DNA of 34,332 bases from JAYPUA01 sp038133845 (GTDB lineage Bacteria > SAR324 > NAC60-12): contig JAYPUA010000036.1 of the NCBI GenBank assembly GCA_038133845.1, positions 1 to 34,332 of the forward strand, in the 5' to 3' direction. A program made the position numbers and the translations under genes. The stretch's first letter is position 1. Each line of letters starts with the position of its first letter. Below are positions 7,153-13,650 of the stretch, piece by piece. Under the pieces are notes generated by a model. The model saw only the letters and a list, made by a program, of their open reading frames with translations. It had not been told where the DNA came from and ran no database searches.

Positions 7153-10100
7153 ATGCAACCGGTTTCCAACAAGATCCAGTTTCCTGAGCTTGAAAAAGAA
7201 CTCTTGGCCTTCTGGCGTTCTGAAAACATCTTCCAGCAGTCCATTGATCAGCGTCCTTCGGAGCGGGCGTTCATCTTCTACGATGGCCCTCCGTTTGCGA
7301 CTGGGCTGCCTCACTACGGACACCTGCTCGCCGGGACGATCAAGGACGTGATCCCCCGCTACAAGACCATGCGCGGGTTCCGGGTCGAGCGTCGCTTCGG
7401 CTGGGACACCCACGGCCTGCCGGTGGAGTATGAGATCGAGCAGAAGCTGGGGCTCTCCGGACGCCCGGAGATTGAGAACTTCGGAGTGGCCCGCTTCAAC
7501 GAAGAGTGCCGCTCCATCGTCCTGCGCTACACCAGCGAGTGGCGCGAGACGGTCGAGCGCATGGCCCGCTGGATTGACTTTGACAAGGACTACAAGACGA
7601 TGGACCGCGACTTCATGGAGTCGGTCTGGTGGGTCTTCCGGCAACTGTGGGACAAGGGGCTGATCTACGAAGGCGTCAAGGTGGTCCCGTACTCCTGGCG
7701 CATCGGCACGCCGCTCTCCAACTTCGAGGCAAACCTCAACTATCAGGAGGTGCAGGATCCTTCGGTGACCATCCGCTTCAAGGTCGCCGGAGAACCGGAC
7801 CTGTGGCTGCTCGCCTGGACGACCACTCCGTGGACCTTGCCCTCGAACCTTGCTCTGTGCGCGCACCCGGGGTTGCGCTACGTCGAGGTCCGGAATCCGG
7901 AAGACGGGCAGCGCTACCTCTTGGCGGAGGCTCGCCAGAGCGCCTACTTCGAGAACGCGGAGGTGCTCCGGACCTGGTCCGGGCAGGAACTGGAGGGGAT
8001 GAAGTACGAGCCGCTGTTTGAGTTTGCCGGGGCGCAGGTGGACCTGAGTCAGGGGCTGCAGGTGCTGTTGGACGAGTACGTCACCGATGAAAGCGGGACC
8101 GGGATCGTGCACCAGGCCCCTGCCTTTGGCGAGGACGACCTGCGGGTCTGCCAGCGCTACGGCATCCCGGTGTTTGATCCGGTCGATGAAAACGGGAACT
8201 TCCGCAGCTTCATGGGCTTCATCGCCGGGATGAACATCAAGGAGGCCGACAAGCCGATCCAACGTGAACTCAAGGAGCGGAACCTGCTCTTCCGGCAGGA
8301 GGTGCTCCAGCACAGCTATCCGTTCTGCTGGAGGACCGACACCCCGCTGATCTACAAGGCGATTTCCACCTGGTTTGTCCGGGTGGAGTCTTTCCGGGAG
8401 CGCATGGTCGCACACAACAAGACGGTCCATTGGGTGCCCGGACACATCCGGGACGGACGCTTTGGCAAGTGGCTGGAGAACGCACGGGACTGGGCGATCA
8501 GCCGCAACCGCTTCTGGGGAACCCCGCTGCCGATCTGGAAGAGCGAGGACGGCGACACCCTGTGCTTCGGCAGCGCAAAGGAGCTGGAAGAGGCGACCGG
8601 GGCAGCCATTCCCGACCTGCACAAGCATCACGTCGACGCGCTGGAGGTGCAGCGCGATGGAAAGACCTACCGGCGTATCCCGGAGGTGCTGGACTGCTGG
8701 TTTGAGTCTGGCTCCATGCCCTACGCGCAGCAGCACTATCCGTTTGAGAACAAGGAGGTCTTCGAGTCCGGGTTCCCGGCAAACTTCATCTGCGAAGGCC
8801 TCGACCAGACCCGCGGCTGGTTCTACACCCTGGCTGTGCTGGGAACGGCGCTCTTCGACGCCCCGGCGTTTCGCAACTGCATCGTCAACGGGCTCATCCT
8901 GGCTGAAGACGGCAAGAAGATGAGCAAGCGCCTGAAGAACTACCCGGACCCAAGCGACATGCTGAACCGCTACGGGGCCGATGCCATCCGCCTGTACATG
9001 CTCAACAGCCCTGCAGTCCGCGGCGAGGACCTGCGCTTCAGCGAGAAAGGGCTGCTGGAGACGACGCGCCAGCTCCTTTTGCCGCTCTGGAACTCGCTCT
9101 CCTTCCTGACCACCTACGCACAGATTGATGGCTGGGAGCCGACCGAGGCGAACCTGTCGGTGACTCCGGAGAACCCGCTTGACCGCTGGATCCTCTCCCG
9201 CCTGCACCGGCTGATTGCCGAGGTGACGGTTCAGATGGACCTCTACGACCTGAACCGCTCCGTGGCGCCGTTTGTCGGATTCATCGACCTCCTGACCAAC
9301 TGGTACATCCGCCGCAGCCGCCGGCGCTTCTGGAAGGCGGGACAGGGCGCAGACAAGCAGCAGGCCTACGCCACGCTGTACACCGTCCTCAAGGAGTTCA
9401 GCAAGGTCATCGCTCCTTTCATTCCGTACCTGGCCGACGGCATCTATCGAGCCCTGCGCAACGAAGGCGAGCCGGAGAGCGTGCACCTTGCGCTCTTCCC
9501 GGAGCAGGAGGTGGCCCTCCGAGACGAGCACCTGGAGGCTCAGATGGACATCGTCCTCTCAGCCGTCACGATGGGCCGGGCCCTGCGGGCCAAGCACCAG
9601 CTCAAGGTGCGCCAGCCGCTGCCGCAGCTGACCCTGATCACCCGTGATCCGGAGGCCCAGCAGGTGCTCGGAGAGTTAGGCGAACTGATCACCGATGAAC
9701 TGAACGTCAAGCACCTGGAAGTGACCCCGGACGAGATGGGCCTGGTGGACCTGAGCGCCAAGGCGAACTTCAAGACCCTCGGTCCGAAGTTGGGCAAGCA
9801 GATGAAGCCTGTGGCCCAGGCCCTGTCTCAGCTGGCCCCGGAGCAGATTCAGGAGGTGACCCGGGGCAACCGAATCTCGGTGGACGTTGAGGGCCGCTCG
9901 ATGGAGTTTGGCCCGGAGGATATCCTGCTTCAGCGGCAGCAGAAGGAGGGGCTGCTGGTGGAGACCGACGACCTGCTCACGGTCGCGTTGGATACGGAGC
10001 TGACCCCCGAGCTGCTGCAGGAAGGCCTGGCCCGGGAGTTCGTCAACAAGGTCCAGAACATGCGCAAGGAGCAGGACCTGGAGGTGATGAACCGCATCGT

Positions 10101-10269
10101 GGTGCGCTACCAGGCGTCCTCTGCGGTGCAGGAGGCGCTGAATGCACACTCCGAGTTTGTCTGTACGGAAACGCTCTGTGATGTGCTGGAGTCCGTGGAT
10201 TCGGCCTCCGGCACGGACTGGGACCTCAACGGAGAGCCTTGCCGAATTGAGGTGAAGCGGATCGTGTGA
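7153..10269 (+). CDS. ileS: Isoleucyl-tRNA synthetase, long (IleRS2-like) type
   Basis: Charges tRNA-Ile with isoleucine in the cytoplasm (class Ia synthetase). The product is 1038 residues from the ATG at 7153; a TTG at 7141 would add four residues, and neither has a good ribosome binding site. The HIGH motif is the canonical HYGH at residues 54-57 and KMSKR is at 589-593 (GKKMSKRLKNYPDPSD). The GWDTHGLPVEYEIEQ, WTTTPWTLPSNLA editing-domain and ENARDWAISRNRFWG blocks are all present. The C-terminal region of about 300 residues lacks the Cys-rich zinc motif of E. coli-type IleRS1 and resembles the eukaryotic-like long form, whose members are generally less mupirocin-sensitive. It is transcribed alone, divergent from the PilZ gene and convergent with argC. 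Confidence 0.97.
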   Translation: MQPVSNKIQFPELEKELLAFWRSENIFQQSIDQRPSERAFIFYDGPPFATGLPHYGHLLAGTIKDVIPRYKTMRGFRVERRFGWDTHGLPVEYEIEQKLGLSGRPEIENFGVARFNEECRSIVLRYTSEWRETVERMARWIDFDKDYKTMDRDFMESVWWVFRQLWDKGLIYEGVKVVPYSWRIGTPLSNFEANLNYQEVQDPSVTIRFKVAGEPDLWLLAWTTTPWTLPSNLALCAHPGLRYVEVRNPEDGQRYLLAEARQSAYFENAEVLRTWSGQELEGMKYEPLFEFAGAQVDLSQGLQVLLDEYVTDESGTGIVHQAPAFGEDDLRVCQRYGIPVFDPVDENGNFRSFMGFIAGMNIKEADKPIQRELKERNLLFRQEVLQHSYPFCWRTDTPLIYKAISTWFVRVESFRERMVAHNKTVHWVPGHIRDGRFGKWLENARDWAISRNRFWGTPLPIWKSEDGDTLCFGSAKELEEATGAAIPDLHKHHVDALEVQRDGKTYRRIPEVLDCWFESGSMPYAQQHYPFENKEVFESGFPANFICEGLDQTRGWFYTLAVLGTALFDAPAFRNCIVNGLILAEDGKKMSKRLKNYPDPSDMLNRYGADAIRLYMLNSPAVRGEDLRFSEKGLLETTRQLLLPLWNSLSFLTTYAQIDGWEPTEANLSVTPENPLDRWILSRLHRLIAEVTVQMDLYDLNRSVAPFVGFIDLLTNWYIRRSRRRFWKAGQGADKQQAYATLYTVLKEFSKVIAPFIPYLADGIYRALRNEGEPESVHLALFPEQEVALRDEHLEAQMDIVLSAVTMGRALRAKHQLKVRQPLPQLTLITRDPEAQQVLGELGELITDELNVKHLEVTPDEMGLVDLSAKANFKTLGPKLGKQMKPVAQALSQLAPEQIQEVTRGNRISVDVEGRSMEFGPEDILLQRQQKEGLLVETDDLLTVALDTELTPELLQEGLAREFVNKVQNMRKEQDLEVMNRIVVRYQASSAVQEALNAHSEFVCTETLCDVLESVDSASGTDWDLNGEPCRIEVKRIV

Positions 10270-10273
10270 ACCG

Positions 10274-10292
10274 CGGGGGATGTGCTCCCCCG
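10274..10292 (+). terminator. GC-rich hairpin between convergent ileS and argC
   Basis: CGGGGGA (10274-10280) pairs perfectly with TCCCCCG (10286-10292) around a five-base loop, five bases after the ileS stop codon. No T-run follows, so this is a transcript-end stabiliser or a non-canonical terminator rather than a standard Rho-independent one. A REP-like repeat starts 12 bases further on. Confidence 0.4.
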
Positions 10293-10303
10293 GAGGCTTC
10301 ACG

Positions 10304-10341
10304 GGATTCCCGTTTTCACGGGAATGACGTGTGGTGTCGCT
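10304..10341. repeat. REP-like repeat, copy 1
   Basis: A 38-bp sequence identical to 13581-13618. It starts with a hairpin, ATTCCCGT / ACGGGAAT (10306-10325, TTTC loop), followed by ATGACGTGTGGTGTCGCT. It resembles the dispersed 'GGATTCCCG...CGGGAATGAC' palindromic repeats found in many proteobacterial genomes. Its right end overlaps the argC stop codon (10340-10342). Confidence 0.85.
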
Positions 10342-11368
10342 AGAGGAGGGTGGTCTCTTCCGGGAGGTCGAACATCAGGTTCATGTTCTGCAGAGCCTGC
10401 CCGGAGGCGCCCTTGACGAGGTTGTCGATGCTGCTGACGACGATCCAGTTCTGTCCGGTTCGGTCGGAGCGCAGCCCGAGGACGCAGCGGTTGGAGTGCA
10501 CGCTGGCCTTGAGGTCCGGAAACGTCCCCTCTGCGAGCAGGTGGACAAAGGTGTTCCGGTCGGCAAACGCCTGGAAGCGTTCGCGCACCTCCGCCGCATC
10601 CAGCGGGGTGTTGAAGTGCAGGTAGATCGTGGAGAGGATCCCCCGATTTACCGGAAGGAGGTGCGGGGTGAAGATCAGCTCTCCGGTGCGTGAGGCCTGA
10701 TACGCAGAGAGGTCCTCAAGGTACTGCTGAATCTCCGGTTGATGCTGGTGTCCGAAGATCTTGTAGGCCTTGAAATTCTCATTGACCTCCACATAGTTGG
10801 TGGCGTCGTTCTCCACGCGCCCGCCCGCGCCGGTCACTCCGGACTTGGCGTCAATGATCGGTGCCCGATCCAGCCCCTCGAGCAACGCTCCAAACGGCAG
10901 AATCCCCAGGAGCGATCCGGTCGGATAACACCCCGGGTTGGCGACCAGGCGTGCGGAGGCCACACGCTCCCGAAAGAACTCCGGCAAGCCGAACACCGCC
11001 TCCTCCAGCAGTTGCGGGGAGGTGTGCTCCAGCCCATAGTCACGCTGAAACACCTCCACGTCCCGCAGACGATAGACTCCGGAGAGGTCGACCACGCGAC
11101 ACCCCTGCTCCAGCAGACGCGGAACCCGCTCCAGGCTGGCCTTGTTGGGGACGGCGAGAAAGACCACGTCGCATCCGGACGGATCGGCATCGTTGGACTC
11201 GAACACCTGCGGACAGTGAGGCAGGTGTGGAAACGCCTGGGCGACCTTCTGGCCTTCATAGCGTGTGGAGGTGGCCAACACCACCTCGGCATGCGGGTGG
11301 GAGGCAAGGCGGTCCAGGAGCTCCAGTCCGGAAAGCCCGGCTGCTCCGATAATGCCAACTCGGATCAT
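10340..11368 (-). CDS. argC: N-acetyl-gamma-glutamyl-phosphate reductase ArgC
   Basis: NADPH-dependent third step of arginine synthesis: reduces N-acetylglutamyl-5-phosphate to the semialdehyde, in the cytoplasm. The 342-residue product is full length. The Rossmann loop GIIGAAGLSG is at 6-14, the catalytic Cys is Cys147 in VANPGCYPTGSLLG, and the YVEVNENFKAYKIFGHQHQPEI and FTPHLLPVNRGILSTIY blocks identify the type-1 ArgC family. The ATG at 11368 overlaps the stop of the selenoprotein gene upstream (ATGA), so its translation is probably coupled to a gene that must be read through a UGA. The stop codon lies inside a REP-like repeat. No other arg gene is in the window. Confidence 0.96.
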   Translation of the reverse strand: MIRVGIIGAAGLSGLELLDRLASHPHAEVVLATSTRYEGQKVAQAFPHLPHCPQVFESNDADPSGCDVVFLAVPNKASLERVPRLLEQGCRVVDLSGVYRLRDVEVFQRDYGLEHTSPQLLEEAVFGLPEFFRERVASARLVANPGCYPTGSLLGILPFGALLEGLDRAPIIDAKSGVTGAGGRVENDATNYVEVNENFKAYKIFGHQHQPEIQQYLEDLSAYQASRTGELIFTPHLLPVNRGILSTIYLHFNTPLDAAEVRERFQAFADRNTFVHLLAEGTFPDLKASVHSNRCVLGLRSDRTGQNWIVVSSIDNLVKGASGQALQNMNLMFDLPEETTLL

Positions 11369-11712
11369 GAATTGAAGACCTGCTGATAGAGTTCGTCATT
11401 GAATCCGACGAGAAACTCGTTCCCCAGACGCCAGGTCGGGGCTCGGAGGTTGCCGCTTGGACCGATCACATCGGCCAGAATCTCTTCCGGAGCGTCGGTC
11501 TTCGGATTCCAGTGGTTGATTTTCTTGCCCTTGGCAGAGTGAATCCGGCTTGCGTCCTTCATCAACTCCCAGGCTTGCTCTGCGTTGTAGCGGACCTTGG
11601 TCGCGCTGGTGCGCTCGCCGTCAGCGATTTTGTTGGCGTCAAGAAACTCTTGCGCTCGCTTGCAGCTGGTTCAGCCGGGCCGGAAGTAGCCCCAGTCGAT
11701 GGATTTGGGCAT
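11365..11712 (-). CDS. ArsC/Spx-like thioredoxin-fold selenoprotein (Sec at codon 14)
   Basis: A 115-residue protein if the in-frame TGA at 11671-11673 is read as selenocysteine. Residues 1-17 read MPKSIDWGYFRPG-U-TSC, giving a U-x-x-C redox pair (Sec14/Cys17) where ArsC/Spx-family proteins carry Cys-x-x-C or Cys near the N-terminus; downstream, KRAQEFLDANKI and the GPSGNLRAPT motif with cis-Pro (RAPT, 90-93) fit the fold. The start ATG at 11712 has AGGA seven bases upstream, and the reading frame on both sides of the TGA is coding-like. A hairpin of bacterial SECIS type follows the TGA. Family knowledge: 'ArsC family (seleno)proteins' with this layout exist; their substrate is unknown, so arsenate reduction should not be assumed. 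A conventional ORF caller would start it falsely at 11562-11565. Confidence 0.85.
11636..11655 (-). promoter_or_regulatory. Putative bacterial SECIS hairpin (ArsC-like selenoprotein)
   Basis: Starting 15 nt after the UGA, GCG-CAAG pairs with CTTG-(A)-CGC around the loop AGUUU. The G at the second loop position and the loop beginning 23 nt after the UGA agree with the general bacterial SECIS pattern (apical loop about 16-37 nt downstream, a G among its first two bases). There is one bulged A on the 3' side. Confidence 0.7.
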
Positions 11713-11831
11713 CAGGATGTCCTGGAGTGTCGGGTTGGTGTTGGTCTCGTTGAGCGAGGTGGGAACCGGCTGACCATCTTAGCGCGCTGCACAGGAGGTT
11801 CAATCCATTTCCCGCCCTCGCCCGGACGCCC

Positions 11832-12626
11832 TCACTCTCCGGGAAAGGACCCGCGCCTCCAGCGCAGTGGGGAGTCGATGATGCCTCCTGGCTCGGAGAT
11901 GCTGACCAGGGCGCTCAGGCAGTCTCGGAAGATGAAGCGCTGCTGGGCACGACGGCAGGGCTCCCCGAGCGCGTGTCCGAAGGGGAAGCGCAGGTGGTAG
12001 GTCCGGGGAGGGCGGACCTGTTCGCTGATGCGGCGCAGCAACGAGATCCCGAGGGTGCTCACCCCCTCGGCCTCCAGGGCTCTTTGGACCAGACCGACCG
12101 TCTGGTTGCACAGCCCTCAGGCCGGGACGAGCAAGGCGACATCGGCCTGCTGGCGTCGAATCTCCCGGGCCGCGTCCAGCGCCGTCTCCTGGATCAGCGT
12201 CTTCAGGTGCGGGCCCTCGATGTGTCCCATGAAGCTGAAGAACTCCGCGGTCGCGCCTCCGACCTCTCCGGACGCCCGAAGCTCCTGCAGGATGTCCATG
12301 GGCAAGACCAGATTGCGATCCTGCTCTGCATCCGTATGATCATAGTAGGGGTGCGTGATGGTCAGTGCGTCCGCAGGGGCATCGGCCGGAATTCGCCGGA
12401 AGCTGGGATCTCCGTGCGGGTCGTCCACCTCAAACGGCGGATCTCCCTGAAGGTGCACGCCGCCAGTGGTCACCAGCGCCATCCGGCACTCCGGAAGCGG
12501 TTTGCTCAGCGGAGCCCAAGGGATCGTGTCCGGAGCCTCCACTGCGTGGCGAGCGGCCCAGAGTTCACGCACCCCCGGGAGCTTGAACACCTCCCGTCCG
12601 ATTCGATTTTTCCAGGAATCCTTCAT
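11832..12626 (-). CDS. GrdB-family selenoprotein (glycine/sarcosine/betaine reductase B-like), Sec at codon 170
   Basis: A 264-residue product when the in-frame TGA at 12117-12119 is read as Sec170. The N-terminal part has TTGGVHLQGDPPF, then ITHPYYDHTDAEQDRN and GGATAEFFSFMGHIEG, typical of the selenoprotein B family of glycine/sarcosine/betaine/D-proline reductases. The redox site is LVPA-U-GLCNQTVGL, a U-x-x-C motif; non-Sec relatives have Cys there. The frame continues uninterrupted for 94 codons after the TGA. A strong SECIS hairpin directly follows. The protein is much shorter than true GrdB and no GrdA/GrdC gene is nearby, so it is probably a stand-alone redox enzyme of unknown substrate rather than part of a Stickland reductase. 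The start ATG shares three bases with the divergent yggS start; no ribosome binding site is evident. Confidence 0.87.
12077..12116 (-). promoter_or_regulatory. Putative bacterial SECIS element (GrdB-like selenoprotein)
   Basis: The 40 nt directly after the UGA form a two-part stem: outer GGGCU/AGCCC (12112-12116 with 12077-12081) and a perfect 7-bp inner stem ACCAGAC/GUCUGGU (12100-12106 with 12088-12094) closed by the loop GGUCG. The GGUC-type apical loop beginning 18 nt after the UGA is strikingly like the E. coli fdhF SECIS (known to bind SelB). Confidence 0.85.
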
Positions 12627-13344
12627 GTCTTTTGCAGAAAATTTCGCACAGATTCAAGAGCGCATGCACGATGCGGCCAGGCGCGCCGGACGCTCTCCGG
12701 AGGAGGTTCGGCTGATCGCGGTCTCCAAGACCAAACCCGTCTCCCAGCTTGAGGAGGCGATCGCTGCCGGACAGCGGGTGTTTGGCGAAAACCGAGTCCA
12801 GGAAGCTCTGGAGAAGCGAGAGGCGCTCCGCTCCGTTCCCGAGGTGGAATGGCACCTGATCGGGCACCTGCAGAAGAACAAGGCGAAGTTCTGCCCGGGG
12901 AACTTCCAGTGGGTGCACTCCATCGATTCAGAGGACCTGGCGCGCCGCCTCCACGAGCGAACCGCCGCCTGGGCCGCAGCCTCCGAACTTCCGGCCGAGG
13001 AGTCGCTCCTGAACGTGCTGATTCAGCTCAACATCTCTGATGAGGAGAGCAAGTCCGGGCTGCAGGAAGACGCGGCGCTCCGTTCGCTGGCCGAATTCAT
13101 CGCCACCTCCTGTCCGTCCCTGCGCCTGCGCGGGCTGATGTGCATCCCGGCTCCGGACCTCGGGGAACTCCGGACTCGGCAGGCCTTCGCGCAGGTCCGC
13201 GAGGCGTTGGAGCAGCTCCGGAGTCAGCTGGGGCCTGAGGGGCTGACCGAGCTTTCGATGGGCATGACCGCAGACTTCGAGTGGGCGGTCCTGGAGGGAT
13301 CCACGATGGTCCGCGTGGGCTCAGCGCTCTTTGGCGCCCGCTAG
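12625..13344 (+). CDS. yggS: PLP homeostasis protein YggS (PROSC/YBL036C family)
   Basis: A 239-residue pyridoxal-phosphate-binding protein that controls free PLP and amino-acid/keto-acid balance; it has no firm catalytic activity. PLP would bind Lys35 in LIAVSKTKPVS; the FGENRVQEALEK, WHLIGHLQKNKAK, NISDEESKSGL and LSMGMTADFEWAV..GSTMVRVGSALFG blocks are diagnostic. The start ATG at 12625 has AGGA seven bases upstream; an in-frame start at 12466 would overlap the selenoprotein gene and is rejected. The start codon overlaps that of the divergent GrdB-like gene (CATG), and its stop overlaps the stop of the next minus-strand ORF (CTAG). Confidence 0.96.
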   Translation: MSFAENFAQIQERMHDAARRAGRSPEEVRLIAVSKTKPVSQLEEAIAAGQRVFGENRVQEALEKREALRSVPEVEWHLIGHLQKNKAKFCPGNFQWVHSIDSEDLARRLHERTAAWAAASELPAEESLLNVLIQLNISDEESKSGLQEDAALRSLAEFIATSCPSLRLRGLMCIPAPDLGELRTRQAFAQVREALEQLRSQLGPEGLTELSMGMTADFEWAVLEGSTMVRVGSALFGAR

Positions 13345-13562
13345 CCGGACTGCTCTCGCAGGCGCTTCAGCGCCAACGCCAGCGCACGGCGTGAGGCTTC
13401 GATCTCCCGGGTGCGCTCCTGAAACCGGACCTCGTGCTCTTCAGAGGCCTCTCCGGGACGGCTCAGCAGCAGCTCTCGGTCGCGCTCGTGATCCGCGGCG
13501 GTCTTGCGCGGGAGTCGCTTGAGGAACTCGCTCGACGTCGTCTGAAAGGTGACCTCGCTCAT
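13341..13562 (-). CDS. Small charged, probably coiled-coil protein, unknown
   Basis: A 73-residue protein, rich in Arg/Glu, with no membrane segment; residues about 12-70 look like a long amphipathic helix (heptad-like Leu/Ala spacing in SRRALALALKRLRE). The start has a strong ribosome binding site, AGGAGG four bases before ATG at 13562. Its stop codon shares three bases with the yggS stop on the other strand. Not recognised as any family. The start lies 20 bp from REP-like repeat copy 2, with lon beyond that repeat, so it could be transcribed with lon (same strand). Confidence 0.6.
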   Translation of the reverse strand: MSEVTFQTTSSEFLKRLPRKTAADHERDRELLLSRPGEASEEHEVRFQERTREIEASRRALALALKRLREQSG

Positions 13563-13580
13563 ACAGCCTCCTGCAAAACT

Positions 13581-13618
13581 GGATTCCCGTTTTCACGGGA
13601 ATGACGTGTGGTGTCGCT
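13581..13618. repeat. REP-like repeat, copy 2
   Basis: Identical over 38 bp to 10304-10341, with the same ATTCCCGT / ACGGGAAT hairpin (13583-13602). It is followed after a few bases by a second, oppositely oriented palindromic unit (13623-13650), giving a BIME-like pair between lon and the small upstream-strand ORF. Confidence 0.85.
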
Positions 13619-13622
13619 CAAT

Positions 13623-13650
13623 CCGTCATCCCCGCGAAGGCGGGGATCCG
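13623..13650. repeat. Inverted REP-type unit overlapping the lon 3' end
   Basis: ATCCCCGC / GCGGGGAT form an 8-bp stem with GAAG loop (13628-13647). The surrounding sequence is the classic 'GTCATCCCCGCGAAGGCGGGGATCC' type repeat. The lon stop codon (13626-13628) and the last codons of lon lie within it. Confidence 0.85.

Noticed and set aside
7144..9531. 795-codon open frame antisense to ileS
   Set aside because: A shadow frame due to high GC third positions; the plus strand is a clear synthetase with all motifs. The same applies to the long antisense frames over glgX, atpA, atpD, lon and glpD.
10274..10325. Classical Rho-independent terminator after ileS
   Set aside because: Two strong hairpins are present, but neither is followed by a T-run on either strand.
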